This document shows, piece by piece, positions 18,746-28,100 of a DNA stretch of 64,000 bases (the stretch's first letter is position 1; the number at the start of each line of letters is the position of its first letter). The translations under genes were made by a program, and so were the position numbers. The notes under the pieces were generated by a model. The model saw only the letters and a list, made by a program, of their open reading frames with translations, was not told where the DNA came from and searched no databases. Source of the DNA: Gammaproteobacteria bacterium (GTDB lineage Bacteria; Pseudomonadota; Gammaproteobacteria; SZUA-229); NCBI GenBank assembly GCA_015488885.1, contig WFMW01000017.1, forward strand, positions 17,626-81,625, given 5' to 3'.

Positions 18746-18942
18746 AAATGGAGAAGAAAATGTTGTCTATTAGGGAAATTGACGATTTTGAGGGATATAG
18801 TCAGTTAACTCAAGTAATATTGCTGAAATATTCAATCACTGCGCCAGGTAAATATCGTTTGTTGTCAAAATACGGTATATTTAACGAGTTCAGGTTTCTG
18901 CACGATACATCACCGGCAAAAACGGCTAAAATTACCCTGCTG

Positions 18943-18976
18943 TTGGTTAGAAACTGATATTGGTTAGAAACTGAGA
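18943..18976 (+). repeat. 17-bp tandem duplication
   Basis: TTGGTTAGAAACTGATA (18943-18959) is followed at once by the same sequence with one change, ending GAGA (18960-18976). It lies in the hemA-TPR intergenic region. Confidence 0.8.
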
Positions 18977-19075
18977 CAAAATAGCCAGCTATTAATGGTA
19001 TTTTTGTCTTAAACAGAGAAATATTATCGTCTTTCCCTGCGTAAACAATGTCGTGTAGAGGTTTCGGGTTTATAA

Positions 19076-19099
19076 ACTTGTCCATATACTTGCCCATAT
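19076..19099 (+). repeat. 12-bp tandem duplication
   Basis: ACTTGTCCATAT and ACTTGCCCATAT are directly adjacent and differ by one base. They lie about 30-50 nt upstream of the longest TPR-gene start. Confidence 0.75.
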
Positions 19100-19219
19100 A
19101 AATTAATCAGGTAAACTAAAAATCAAGATGTTAAAAACACAATACAGGCTGAATCAGGGGTATTTTCGCCGCCTTCCAGCGATTTTAGTGCAATTTGCTT
19201 TCGCTGCCAGAACAGCTGG

Positions 19220-19294
19220 TTCAGGAATAGTTAGTTCAAGGATAGCCATTCCCATGATAACCGGTTCCGGTATAACTTGCACCGGGGTGACTTG
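19220..19294 (+). repeat. Diverged 15-bp tandem array, partly translated
   Basis: Five 15-bp units begin at 19220, 19235, 19250, 19265 and 19280. In the TPR frame they read SGIVS, SRIAI, PMITG, SGITC and TGVTC, a five-residue periodicity. The array lies immediately before the lipoprotein signal peptide of the TPR gene, and the likely start codon (19254) is inside unit 3. Confidence 0.65.
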
Positions 19295-21059
19295 TTTAAG
19301 GGGGCTTATTTCGTTTGCATTAGTCAGTGTGGTGACGCTTTCTCTGAGCGCCTGTGATACCACCTCAGGTATCAAACTGGATAAAACGGTAGCGGTACCG
19401 GAAGCTTCGGCAATAAAGGTTCCGGTTGCCATGTCGTCAACAGCGGCTGAGGCTAAAAAAACATCGGTACAGATGGACGGTGATACCATGTATGACATAC
19501 TGGCCGCTGAATTTGCAGGTAATGCGGGTGATATTAATACGTCGGTAGAATTTTACCAGAAGGCGGCTGCTAAAACCGGCGATCCCCGCCTTGCTGCCCG
19601 TACTGCCTATGTTGCGCTTTATGGTAAAGATTATAAACAGGCTCTGTTGGCCATCAAGCGTTGGCAAAAGCTTGAACCCCAGGCTGCAGAAATTGATCGT
19701 ATGTATGCGATAACGTATCTGAAGTTGCATCAGCCAGAGAAGGCGTTATCCTATATTCAAAAAACACTGGCCACGCCGGGTCTGAAACCGATTGATAAAG
19801 CGCTTGGCATGAAAGCCCTGCTGGCAAAAGCTGCAAGCCCTGAAGATGCATTGTCAGTGTTGCAGACACTGAATAAACAACACCCTGATAATAACCAGAT
19901 GTTGATTTTACAGGCCAGGTATGAGGCTCAGTTAAAACACTATAATCAGGCGATAAAATTACTGGATCGAGTTTATAAAAAAGACGATTCGCTGATAGAA
20001 ATACTGATTCTCAAAGCTCGTATTCTAGGTGCGCAGGGTAAGATTAAAGCTGCAACTGCACAGATTAAACAGGCTGTCAGAAAACGTCCAGATGACCATG
20101 TTCTGCGCCTGCAATATGCCCGTATGTTGATACAGCAGCATCAGCTGGATGCTGCCAGGGTACAGTATCGGAAGCTGCAGCAGAAGTTGCCGGATAATGC
20201 CGAAATTAATCTTAGTCTGGCTTTGATCTATATCGACACCAAAAAACTTGATAAAGCAATCGCCGAGCTAAAACATCTGCTGGAGATGAATAAAAAAACA
20301 TCCATTGCTAATTATTACCTTGGTCGCATCGCGCAGAGCAAGAATGAGAAAAAGCAGGCCATTGCCTATTATCTGCATGTAATGGATAAAACCTATGCGT
20401 TTGATGCGCAGCTACGTATCGCAATGTTGCTTGCTATCTTGCATCGTCCGAATGAAGGGCTGCAAAAGCTTGAAGCGCTGGCAGAAGAACAGACTAACTG
20501 GTCATTACGCGTTCGGATCTATCTGGCGGAAGGTGAAATTTTAGGTTCACAACATCGTTATGTTGAGGGACTAAAAATGTATAGCCAGGCATTAAAGCAG
20601 AAACCTGATGATGCAGATTTACTCTATGCGCGTGGTTTAATGGCAGAAAAAGTTGATCGGCTGGATATGACTGAAGCTGATTTACGAAAGGTCATTTCGT
20701 TGAACCCGGATAATGCCAATGCATTAAATGCATTGGGTTATACCCTGGCAGATCGAACCAGCCGCTATAAAGAAGCATTAAAATATATTAAGCGCGCTGC
20801 TGTACTGGTACCTGATGATCCGGCGGTTCTCGATAGTCTGGGCTGGGTAAATTATCGTCTGGGCAAGCTGGATGACGCTGAAAAATGGCTGTCAAAAGCA
20901 TTCAAAAAACTTAATGACCCTGAAATAGCCGCGCATTATGGTGAGGTTTTATGGGTACGCAATAAAAAAGCACAGGCCAGAGCGATCTGGCAGAAAGGCA
21001 GAAAGATTAATCCAGATAATCCTGTTCTGGTGAAAACGCTTAAACGCTTTAAATTATAA
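19254..21059 (+). CDS. TPR-repeat outer-membrane lipoprotein
   Basis: A long tetratricopeptide protein with a lipoprotein signal peptide ending in the lipobox LSAC. Ten or more TPR-like helix pairs follow, for example LDKAIAELKHLLEMN and the closing LGWVNYRLGKLDDAEKWLSKAF. Homologues lie upstream of lolB in Pseudomonas and may act as scaffolds, but their role is not settled. I chose ATG 19254 because it gives a 34-residue leader up to and including the lipobox cysteine. ATG 19128 would add 42 residues encoded mostly by repeat-like DNA. It is the first gene of the lolB-ispE cluster. Confidence 0.85.
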   Translation: MITGSGITCTGVTCLRGLISFALVSVVTLSLSACDTTSGIKLDKTVAVPEASAIKVPVAMSSTAAEAKKTSVQMDGDTMYDILAAEFAGNAGDINTSVEFYQKAAAKTGDPRLAARTAYVALYGKDYKQALLAIKRWQKLEPQAAEIDRMYAITYLKLHQPEKALSYIQKTLATPGLKPIDKALGMKALLAKAASPEDALSVLQTLNKQHPDNNQMLILQARYEAQLKHYNQAIKLLDRVYKKDDSLIEILILKARILGAQGKIKAATAQIKQAVRKRPDDHVLRLQYARMLIQQHQLDAARVQYRKLQQKLPDNAEINLSLALIYIDTKKLDKAIAELKHLLEMNKKTSIANYYLGRIAQSKNEKKQAIAYYLHVMDKTYAFDAQLRIAMLLAILHRPNEGLQKLEALAEEQTNWSLRVRIYLAEGEILGSQHRYVEGLKMYSQALKQKPDDADLLYARGLMAEKVDRLDMTEADLRKVISLNPDNANALNALGYTLADRTSRYKEALKYIKRAAVLVPDDPAVLDSLGWVNYRLGKLDDAEKWLSKAFKKLNDPEIAAHYGEVLWVRNKKAQARAIWQKGRKINPDNPVLVKTLKRFKL

Positions 21060-21215
21060 AGCTAAGAAAGCTTACAGACTGTTACCATACCTGAGCGGAA
21101 TATTTTCACAGCCTCAGGGCATGGGAATGAAAAGTTTTCTGTCTTTGGGCGACCGCTTGTTCTGTTATTGTTCATAATCAAGGGCAGTGATAACGCTCCA
21201 TGAGAGTCAGGTTGA

Positions 21216-21842
21216 ATGAAATACATTGTTTATCTGTTTATGCTGGTATTTGTTACCGGCTGTAGTGAAATGCAGGTTGCGCCTGAAGAAGCTATTGTTA
21301 AACCAGCTAAACCTGCCGTGCCGGTAAACTGGCCGCGAATAAAAAAACAACGGCAGGCTATCAAAAGCTGGGAATTGCGTGGGCATCTGGGTATACAGAC
21401 GGCGGATAATGGTGGCAGCCTGGATCTTGACTGGCGTCAGGATGACGATGACTATGTCATTCGTTTACTGGCACCGTTGGGTCAGGGCAGCTATTTGATT
21501 AGTGGTGATTCACACTCTGCTACCATTCGTATGCCAGATGGTAAAATCCGTGTGGTAGACAATCCTGACCTGATGTTCAAATCTGTTCTTGGGGTGCAGC
21601 TACCCATTTCTGCACTACGTGACTGGGTTAGGGGTCTGCCAGCGGCATCACTTCCGCTAACCGATATTCGCTGGAATAAACAGGGTTTATTGCATATTGT
21701 TGATCAGGCGGGCTGGCATGTGGAAATGGTGCATAATCTTGGCGATAAGATACGCCTGCCTTATAAATTCTACCTTACTCGGGAAGATAGGCCAGAACTG
21801 GATATCAGGCTGGCTCTGCGACAGTGGATGATTGATAATTAA
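21216..21842 (+). CDS. lolB: Outer-membrane lipoprotein LolB
   Basis: Receives lipoproteins from LolA and inserts them into the outer membrane. The signal peptide ends at VTGC (C16). The body shows the LolB landmarks SWELRGHLGI, the LDWRQ-type strand and LPISALRDWVRGLP. The 208 residues are normal. It lies between the TPR lipoprotein gene and ispE, its usual position in gammaproteobacteria. Confidence 0.93.
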   Translation: MKYIVYLFMLVFVTGCSEMQVAPEEAIVKPAKPAVPVNWPRIKKQRQAIKSWELRGHLGIQTADNGGSLDLDWRQDDDDYVIRLLAPLGQGSYLISGDSHSATIRMPDGKIRVVDNPDLMFKSVLGVQLPISALRDWVRGLPAASLPLTDIRWNKQGLLHIVDQAGWHVEMVHNLGDKIRLPYKFYLTREDRPELDIRLALRQWMIDN

Positions 21843-21868
21843 TGCAAGAAATATTCTCGGGTTAGGGT

Positions 21869-22729
21869 ATGTCTGATCAATTATGGCCTGCGCCAGCAAA
21901 ATTAAATTTATTGTTGCACATTACCGGTCAGCGTGAAGATGGTTACCATACCCTGCAAACCGTGTTTCAGTTTCTGAATTATGGTGATACATTACAGATT
22001 TCAGTGGCTAATCATGCAACGATTACCCTGACAGGTAGCCCTGATTCAGTGGTGATGACGGATGATCTGGTCTATCGTGCGGCGCATTTATTACAGCGCT
22101 CTGCACATTGTATCCTGGGAGCGGATATTCAATTACAGAAAAAAATCCCGTTGGGAGCTGGCCTGGGTGGCGGTAGCTCTGATGCAGCTACCTGCCTGGT
22201 GGCATTAAATTACCTGTGGAAGTTAAATTTAACCACACTACAGCTGGCTGAAATCGGCTTGCAGCTGGGGGCTGATGTGCCTGTTTTTATCCATGGGCAT
22301 GCGGCTTTTGCTGAAGGTGTGGGCGAAAAATTAAGCGCTATTTCACTCGATGAACCCTGGTTTTTAGTATTAATACCGGCGGTTGAAGTCTCAACCCGTG
22401 AAATCTTTTCTCATCCGCAATTGACAAGGGCTTGTTCAGCCTTCAAAATATGCGACCTTTCGCAGCAGCAGTGGGATAATGTCTGTACCCCCGTCGTGGT
22501 CGATTTATACCCTGAAGTTGCGCAGGCGATTGAAATAATTGGTAAATTTTCGCCTGCTAAAATGAGCGGAACCGGTGCGTCGGTATTTGCTCGATTTGAC
22601 AGGAAGGTGGAGGCAGAGCAGGCATTGAGGGAAATTAGCCTGCAATACCTGCCTGAAAACGCAAAACTATTTCTTGCACAAGGGTTAAATGTATCGCCTT
22701 TACACGCCTTTTTAAATAAATGTGGCTAA
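21869..22729 (+). CDS. ispE: 4-diphosphocytidyl-2-C-methyl-D-erythritol kinase
   Basis: GHMP kinase of the MEP isoprenoid pathway that phosphorylates CDP-methylerythritol. The N-terminal APAKLNLLLHITGQREDGYH carries the substrate lysine. The ATP loop LGAGLGGGSSDAA (about 95-107) and the C-terminal MSGTGASVFA are intact. The 286 residues are normal. It follows lolB by 26 nt. Confidence 0.96.
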   Translation: MSDQLWPAPAKLNLLLHITGQREDGYHTLQTVFQFLNYGDTLQISVANHATITLTGSPDSVVMTDDLVYRAAHLLQRSAHCILGADIQLQKKIPLGAGLGGGSSDAATCLVALNYLWKLNLTTLQLAEIGLQLGADVPVFIHGHAAFAEGVGEKLSAISLDEPWFLVLIPAVEVSTREIFSHPQLTRACSAFKICDLSQQQWDNVCTPVVVDLYPEVAQAIEIIGKFSPAKMSGTGASVFARFDRKVEAEQALREISLQYLPENAKLFLAQGLNVSPLHAFLNKCG

Positions 22730-22732
22730 CAG

Positions 22733-22777
22733 GGTAAAAAAACTGGGTAAAAATGGGTAAAAAAATTACCGATAAAA
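22733..22777 (+). repeat. GGGTAAAAA repeats after ispE
   Basis: Three closely spaced copies of GGGTAAAAA (separated by a few bases) begin within a few bases of the ispE stop codon. The stretch is A-rich and encodes nothing visible. Confidence 0.55.
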
Positions 22778-22847
22778 TAACCAGGCGGGTAAAATAGTTT
22801 TTAAAGTTAGCTATAGTAAATAAAAGTTTAACAACTGAAAAGTTTAT

Positions 22848-22922
22848 TGGGCCGTCGCCAAGCGGTAAGGCACCAGGTTTTGATCCTGGCATGCGCAGGT
22901 TCAAATCCTGCCGGCCCAGCCA
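22848..22922 (+). tRNA. tRNA-Gln (anticodon TTG)
   Basis: A 75-nt cloverleaf with encoded CCA. The acceptor stem TGGGCCG pairs with CGGCCCA, the anticodon loop TTTTGAT gives TTG, and the T-loop is TTCAAAT. A tRNA-Gln between ispE and prs is the arrangement known from Pseudomonas. Confidence 0.97.
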
Positions 22923-22991
22923 TATATTTCTATGCCGCACGTGATGAGAGTGATGCGGTTAACCTGTCGGCTTTTCCACGAGACTAAAAAT

Positions 22992-23954
22992 GTGACACAA
23001 GAAGACGAAAGTCGATTAATGGTATTTTCCGGTAATGCTAATCCATTACTGGCAACGCGTATTGCTGAAATTCTCAATACCCGTCTGGGTAAAATCTGTG
23101 TTGATACGTTTAGTGATGGCGAAATCTGTGTTGAAATAATGGAAAATGTGCGCGGTCGTGATGTCTTTATTGTGCAGCCGACCTGCTCACCATGTAATGA
23201 CCATCTGATGGAACTAATGGTGATGATTGATGCGATGCACAGAGCTTCAGCCAAGCGAGTAACGGCAGTAGTACCCTATTATGGTTATTCACGTCAGGAT
23301 CGCAAACCACGTTCAGCGCGCGTACCAATAACGGCAAAAGTTGTGGCAAATATGCTGGCCAGTGTCAAACTTGACCGCCTGCTAACCGTCGATTTGCATG
23401 CTGATCAGATTCAGGGTTTTTTTGATCTACCACTGGATAATGTTTATGCCTCTCCTATTTTACTGGCAGATGTCTGGCAGCAGCGGCATGAAAATCTGCT
23501 GGTTGTATCCCCTGATGTTGGCGGTGTGGTACGGGCAAGAGCACTTGCAAAACGCCTGGGTGATGCTGATCTGGCCATTATTGACAAACGTCGCCCAAAA
23601 GCTAATGTGTCAGAAGTGATGAACATTATCGGTGATGTTGAAGGTAAAAACTGTGTCATTGTTGATGATCTGGTTGATACGGCAGGTACCTTATGTAAAG
23701 CCGCAAGTGCATTAAAAGATAGTGGTGCAGTGAGTGTCTCGGCCTATTGTACCCACCCTGTGTTATCCGGGAATGCCATTGAAAATATAACCGGATCTGT
23801 GCTCGATGAGCTGGTGGTAACTAATACGATTCCACTGAGTGAGGCAGCGAAAGCCTGCGCACAGATCAGGCAGCTATCGGTGGCAAATATGCTGGCAGAA
23901 ACGATTCGTCGGATTCATCGTGAAGAGTCGGTCAGTGAAATGTATATTGATTAA
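22992..23954 (+). CDS. prs: Ribose-phosphate pyrophosphokinase
   Basis: Makes PRPP from ribose 5-phosphate and ATP for purine, pyrimidine, histidine and tryptophan synthesis. Motifs present are FSDGE, the flexible loop [21 protein letters not shown] and the PRPP loop [11 protein letters not shown] prefer GTG 22992, which has GAG upstream and adds a few residues to the conserved core. ATG 23019 (MVFSGNAN) matches the E. coli start best, and the longest frame begins at 22932, only 10 nt after the tRNA. Confidence 0.95.
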   Translation: MTQEDESRLMVFSGNANPLLATRIAEILNTRLGKICVDTFSDGEICVEIMENVRGRDVFIVQPTCSPCNDHLMELMVMIDAMHRASAKRVTAVVPYYGYSRQDRKPRSARVPITAKVVANMLASVKLDRLLTVDLHADQIQGFFDLPLDNVYASPILLADVWQQRHENLLVVSPDVGGVVRARALAKRLGDADLAIIDKRRPKANVSEVMNIIGDVEGKNCVIVDDLVDTAGTLCKAASALKDSGAVSVSAYCTHPVLSGNAIENITGSVLDELVVTNTIPLSEAAKACAQIRQLSVANMLAETIRRIHREESVSEMYID

Positions 23955-23985
23955 TACGGAATTAACTGACGGCCTAATGCTGTTA

Positions 23986-24022
23986 ATTAAATCGAAGCCA
24001 ATATAAATCGAAGCCAATGGCT
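23986..24022 (+). repeat. 16-bp tandem duplication ending in a hairpin, upstream of rplY
   Basis: TAAATCGAAGCCAATA (23986-24001) is followed by TAAATCGAAGCCAATG (24002-24017). The second copy runs into the inverted repeat GAAGCCAATGGCTTC (24008-24022). It lies about 60 nt before the rplY start. Possible roles are a terminator of prs without a T tract, or a leader hairpin of rplY. Confidence 0.7.
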
Positions 24023-24084
24023 TCAACCTTAAAAATTTCATCTGGTCGCGGATGAGATTTACTTTATAACTCTGGAGATAAAAC

Positions 24085-24738
24085 ATGAGTCTTGAAATAA
24101 TTGCAACAAAGCGTGACGATATGGGCAAGGGTGCGAGCCGCCGCCTGCGTCATACTCAACAGCTTCCTGCCATTGTTTATGGTGGGGGTAAAGATGCAAT
24201 ATCCATTACCTTACAGCAGAAAGATATTCAGCATGAATTACCTAATGAAGATTTTTATTCACAGGTGCTATCATTAAATATTGAAGGTCAAAAAGAAGAT
24301 GTTCTGTTACGGGATATCCAGCATCATCCTTATAAGCAGGAAGTGATGCATATGGACTTTGTTCGAATTAAACAGAATGAAGTTCTACATGTCACCATAC
24401 CTTTGCATTTTAACGGTGCAGAAGATTCACCTGGTGCTAAACAGGAAGGTGGTGTGGTCAGGCATGTAATTAATGAAGTTGAATTAGCCTGTTTGCCGAA
24501 AAATATCCCCCAACATATTGAAGTTGATTTATCAGCCATGCATGTTGGTGATATTGTCCATCTATCCGATCTTAATATGCCTGAAGGTGTCGAGGTACTG
24601 GCGTTGAAACAGGGTGAAGAACACGATACCGCAGTATGTAGTATGCATGTACGCAAAGTAAGTGAAGAGGAAGAAAGTGACGAGGCGGGTACAGAAGTTG
24701 CTGACGATACTGAGGGTTCAGAAGAGTCTGACAGTTAA
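24085..24738 (+). CDS. rplY: 50S ribosomal protein L25, long Ctc form
   Basis: Binds 5S rRNA. The N-terminal L25 domain includes KGASRRLRHTQQLPAIVYGG, and the C-terminal TL5/Ctc beta domain runs from about residue 98 to 190. A very acidic tail follows. The 217 residues match the long form found in Pseudomonas, not the 94-residue enteric form. CTGGAG precedes the ATG. It lies between prs and pth, as is usual. Confidence 0.95.
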   Translation: MSLEIIATKRDDMGKGASRRLRHTQQLPAIVYGGGKDAISITLQQKDIQHELPNEDFYSQVLSLNIEGQKEDVLLRDIQHHPYKQEVMHMDFVRIKQNEVLHVTIPLHFNGAEDSPGAKQEGGVVRHVINEVELACLPKNIPQHIEVDLSAMHVGDIVHLSDLNMPEGVEVLALKQGEEHDTAVCSMHVRKVSEEEESDEAGTEVADDTEGSEESDS

Positions 24739-24759
24739 ACCGATACTGAGTGCTGTGTC

Positions 24760-25344
24760 GTGACACAGTCTATTGACCTGAAACTTATAACAGGGCTGGG
24801 TAATCCCGGCAATCAATACACCAGAACCCGGCATAATGCCGGGTTCTGGTTTGTCGATGCCCTGGCGCAGCATTATCACGGCCATTTTTGCGCAGAAAAA
24901 AAATTTCATGGTGAGCTGGCAAAGCTGACTGTTTCAGGTAAAGATATCTGGTTATTAAAGCCCGATACCTTTATGAATCGCAGTGGACTGGCGGTGCAGG
25001 CTATACTGAAATTCTACCGTCTGTCACCGTCGCAACTACTGGTGGCACATGATGAAATTGATTTACCAGCAGGAACGGTCAGGCTAAAAACATCAGGTGG
25101 CCACGGTGGTCATAATGGTTTGCGTGATATTATCAATCAGTGTGGTTGCAGAGATTTTCACCGCCTTAGAATCGGTGTCGGTCATCCAGGCAGTAAAGAT
25201 CAGGTCATTGATTATGTTTTGCATCAACCATCAAAGGATGATCTTATCTCGATACAAAACAATATCGACGATGCAATAAATATTATGCCTGAACTGGTCA
25301 GTGGTGATCTGCAACGGGCGATGCACCGTTTGCATAGTAAATAA
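24760..25344 (+). CDS. pth: Peptidyl-tRNA hydrolase
   Basis: Releases peptides from peptidyl-tRNA that has dropped off the ribosome. The N-terminal GLGNPGNQYTRTRHNAGFWFVD contains the catalytic histidine (H25), and HDEIDLPAG and GGHGGHNGLRDI are intact. The start is GTG at 24760, 21 nt after rplY; no in-frame ATG fits the family N-terminus. The 194 residues are normal. Confidence 0.96.
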   Translation: MTQSIDLKLITGLGNPGNQYTRTRHNAGFWFVDALAQHYHGHFCAEKKFHGELAKLTVSGKDIWLLKPDTFMNRSGLAVQAILKFYRLSPSQLLVAHDEIDLPAGTVRLKTSGGHGGHNGLRDIINQCGCRDFHRLRIGVGHPGSKDQVIDYVLHQPSKDDLISIQNNIDDAINIMPELVSGDLQRAMHRLHSK

Positions 25345-25380
25345 TCTATAATCTATTGTTAAGTTTTTCAGGAGTTATTT

Positions 25381-26472
25381 GTGGGTTTTAAATGTGGCAT
25401 AGTCGGCTTACCGAATGTGGGTAAATCCACGTTATTTAATGCGCTGACCAAAGCCGGTATTCAAGCAGAAAACTACCCCTTCTGTACTATCGAGCCAAAT
25501 GTTGGTGTGGTCATGGTGCCTGATCCACGGCTGGATAAACTGTCTGCCATTGTCAAACCGCAAAGAGTGCAGACGACAACGATGGAATTTGTGGATATTG
25601 CCGGGCTGGTTGCCGGTGCCTCCAAAGGTGAAGGGCTGGGCAATAAATTTCTGGCCAATATCCGTGAAACCGATGCCATTGCCCATGTGGTTCGCTGTTT
25701 CGAGAATGATGACATCGTCCATGTTGACGGTAAAATCGATCCATTAAATGATATCGAAGTTATCGATACCGAGCTGGCTTTGTCAGACCTGGAGTCGGTC
25801 GATAAATCTATAAACAAAGTCAGTCGGGTAGCCAATTCAGGTGATAAAGATGCACGCGCAAAGCTGGTCATCCTGGAGAAAGTCCAGACGCAGCTAAATG
25901 AAGGCAAACCAGTTCGAGTAATGGGTCTGAGTGAGGATGAACTGGCAGCTCTGTATGACCTGCATTTAATTACCACCAAGCCGGTTATGTATATTGCCAA
26001 TGTTAATGATGATGGTTTCGAAAATAATCCGTATCTCGATGTGGTACAAAAACACGCAGACGCAGAAGGTGCCGTTGTTGTGCCAGTCTGTGCCGCCATT
26101 GAAGAGGAACTGATTGAGCTGGATGACGACGAAGCCAGAGAATTCTTATCCGATCTGGGTCTGGATGAGCCGGGACTTAATCGTGTTATTCGTGCAGGTT
26201 ACAGCCTGCTTGGCCTACAGACCTATTTTACTGCCGGCGTCAAAGAAGTACGCGCCTGGACTATACCCATTGGGGTGACAGCACCCAAAGCGGCGGCAGT
26301 CATCCATACCGATTTTGAAAAAGGCTTTATTCGCGCTGAAACCATTGCTTATAATGACTTTGTGACCAATAAAGGTGAGCAGGGTGCGAAAGAGGCGGGT
26401 AAACTTCGGGTCGAAGGCAAGGATTACATTGTCCAGGATGGCGATGTAATGCATTTCCGTTTTAATGTTTAG
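25381..26472 (+). CDS. ychF: Redox-regulated ATPase YchF (Obg-like)
   Basis: OLA1/YchF-type P-loop protein that hydrolyses ATP and associates with ribosomes. The G1 motif is GLPNVGKST (9-17), followed by the [20 protein letters not shown] switch region. The C-terminal TGS domain contains TFFTAG-type [14 protein letters not shown] and ends [11 protein letters not shown]. The start is GTG at 25381 after the ribosome site CAGGAG. The 363 residues are canonical, and it closes the pth-ychF pair. Confidence 0.97.
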   Translation: MGFKCGIVGLPNVGKSTLFNALTKAGIQAENYPFCTIEPNVGVVMVPDPRLDKLSAIVKPQRVQTTTMEFVDIAGLVAGASKGEGLGNKFLANIRETDAIAHVVRCFENDDIVHVDGKIDPLNDIEVIDTELALSDLESVDKSINKVSRVANSGDKDARAKLVILEKVQTQLNEGKPVRVMGLSEDELAALYDLHLITTKPVMYIANVNDDGFENNPYLDVVQKHADAEGAVVVPVCAAIEEELIELDDDEAREFLSDLGLDEPGLNRVIRAGYSLLGLQTYFTAGVKEVRAWTIPIGVTAPKAAAVIHTDFEKGFIRAETIAYNDFVTNKGEQGAKEAGKLRVEGKDYIVQDGDVMHFRFNV

Positions 26473-26473
26473 A

Positions 26474-26502
26474 TTGACATCAGGCTAATAAAACGCGAAA
26501 AT
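26474..26502 (+). promoter_or_regulatory. tRNA-Met promoter with GC-rich discriminator
   Basis: TTGACA at 26474-26479, a 17-bp spacer and GAAAAT at 26497-26502 are followed by the discriminator CTGCGCCC. A GC-rich discriminator is the known mark of stringently controlled stable-RNA promoters. Transcription should begin about 37 nt before the tRNA. Confidence 0.65.
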
Positions 26503-26545
26503 CTGCGCCCGTCAAAGATTGTCTGATCAGACAGTTTCCAGATAC

Positions 26546-26622
26546 GGCTATGTAGCTCAGCTGGTTAGAGCACAGCATTCATAATGCTGGGGTCGGTGGT
26601 TCAAGTCCACCCATAGCCACCA
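26546..26622 (+). tRNA. tRNA-Met, elongator (anticodon CAT)
   Basis: A 77-nt cloverleaf with encoded CCA. The acceptor stem GGCTATG pairs with CATAGCC and the anticodon stem CAGCA/TGCTG frames CAT. It has the elongator GGCTA start and lacks the initiator's unpaired first base. Confidence 0.96.
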
Positions 26623-26697
26623 TTAATTCAAAAAAATATAAAGGACACCCAAAAATTTAACATCACATCCATCATCCTACTTTTTTATTTTTTTGAT

Positions 26698-28098
26698 TCA
26701 CCGTTTGTTCCTGCGATACCACAGGGTAAATCCACTTACTAGCAGGATTAAGGGCAGGGCGATAAGGAAACCGAAGCCGAACAGGGCGCGTTGGGTATCG
26801 GTGATGACAAGTTTTAAATCGCCGGTTTTTTTCGCTGCGATATGTAACAGCCTGTCGTTACTGTTTAACCAGTTAATAATATTCAAACCCAGTGTCAGAT
26901 TGTCGCCAGCACCGATATAACTGTTGGCAAGGAAATCGCTGTCACCGATAACGAACACGCGTTGCAAAGGGGAGCTGGAGTCGGCAGGATGTGCCGTGGT
27001 GCTGGCCTGTTCAGGTCGTGGTCGTTGCAGGGCCATACCAATATTTATTGGCCCGGCAATATCGCCCTGCTTCGATTGAAAAACAATGTCTTCACTTAAC
27101 GGGCTGGTTTCCAGCCAGCTGTTTGGCAGGGACTGAATTAATGCGGTAATTTTCCATGACCTGTTTGCCGTATCAGTATTGATAGCGATACCTCGTGTTA
27201 GCGGGAACAGGGTGTAATTCAGCTGCCGGGTAATTTCATGAGCCGGGTATTTTATGACCGGGATAATAGCCGGTGACTGTATGGCCAGCATGTTACGCAA
27301 GTTGGTATTATTGTCCACAATCATACCGGGTAGAAAATGAATGCCCAACTTTTTTGCAATGGGTTCAAGACCGCTTAAATTTCCCGTATCAGTGAGCCAG
27401 AACAGGTTGCCGCCTTTATTCAGATAGTTTTTAATCTGTGCGACTTCAGCTTTGTGCAGGGGTTTTTCCGGTGTGGCAATAATTAATAAACGGGTACGGG
27501 AAGGTATCGGGTGTAAAAGCAGGTTCAGGGTGTCTACATTAAAACCCTGTTTTTTCAATGCACCGGTTAATTTGCTGTAGCCACGGTTGCCTTTATCAAA
27601 CGGGTTACGTTCGTTGTGGCCACTGAGGAAAATGATGCGGTGTTGGGCTTTACTGCTTAAACGCAACAGTGCATTGCTGATGGTGTTTTCACTGAGTGAA
27701 TAAATGGCCTGCTGACGATTTTTATAATGAATAATAAAAGCGATATTATTTTTTAGATGAACCTGGTCGGCTTTTGCCTGTTCGATATCGATATCTGGAT
27801 TAAAGAATTTTAATTTGAAGCTGGCTTTATACTGCTGGTATTGCTGGATGATTTCTTTTACCGCCAGCCGCGTTGTGTTATCACTGATATAGGCATGCAG
27901 GCTTATTTTACCCGGCATGAGTTTCAGTAAATCAATACTGCGCTGGCTGAGTGAAAAACGATGGTTGTCGGTAACATCAAACTGGGTGGAATAATGGTTG
28001 CTGAGCCAGGCCAGTAAACCGAGGATGCTGACAAACAGTAACAGAAAAATAACTTTCTGAATTTTTAGTTGCCAGCGGGTCTGTTTGTTTAATTGCAT
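26698..28098 (-). CDS. GldG-like auxiliary protein of an ABC transporter
   Basis: 466 residues with an N-terminal transmembrane helix (about 13-32), a large extracytoplasmic domain and a C-terminal transmembrane helix (about 438-460). This is the layout of the ABC_transp_aux/GldG family. The domain contains LFWLTDTGNLSGLEPIAKKLG and VFVIGDSDFLAN, typical of that family. The substrate is unknown. It lies 2 nt after the permease gene and is the last of three genes; a Flavobacterium-type gliding role is not implied. Confidence 0.82.
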   Translation of the reverse strand: MQLNKQTRWQLKIQKVIFLLLFVSILGLLAWLSNHYSTQFDVTDNHRFSLSQRSIDLLKLMPGKISLHAYISDNTTRLAVKEIIQQYQQYKASFKLKFFNPDIDIEQAKADQVHLKNNIAFIIHYKNRQQAIYSLSENTISNALLRLSSKAQHRIIFLSGHNERNPFDKGNRGYSKLTGALKKQGFNVDTLNLLLHPIPSRTRLLIIATPEKPLHKAEVAQIKNYLNKGGNLFWLTDTGNLSGLEPIAKKLGIHFLPGMIVDNNTNLRNMLAIQSPAIIPVIKYPAHEITRQLNYTLFPLTRGIAINTDTANRSWKITALIQSLPNSWLETSPLSEDIVFQSKQGDIAGPINIGMALQRPRPEQASTTAHPADSSSPLQRVFVIGDSDFLANSYIGAGDNLTLGLNIINWLNSNDRLLHIAAKKTGDLKLVITDTQRALFGFGFLIALPLILLVSGFTLWYRRNKR

Positions 28099-28100
28099 GG

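Larger units (their letters stand above)
18746..19253. other. Intergenic region between hemA and the TPR lipoprotein gene
   Basis: This region should carry the divergent promoters for hemA and the TPR-lolB-ispE operon, but no convincing -35/-10 pair was found. It contains two exact or near-exact short tandem duplications (18943-18976 and 19076-19099) and the first part of the 15-bp array at 19220. A 69-codon frame at 18748-18957 has no ribosome site or recognisable product and was not accepted as a gene. Confidence 0.5.

Noticed and set aside
18748..18957. 69-codon open frame between hemA and the TPR gene
   Set aside because: No ribosome site, no recognisable product, and it ends within tandem-duplicated DNA; it occupies the expected divergent promoter region.
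26520..26533. Perfect 14-bp palindrome TGTCTGATCAGACA before tRNA-Met
   Set aside because: It lies downstream of the predicted tRNA promoter, is short, and has no known regulator; possible by chance.
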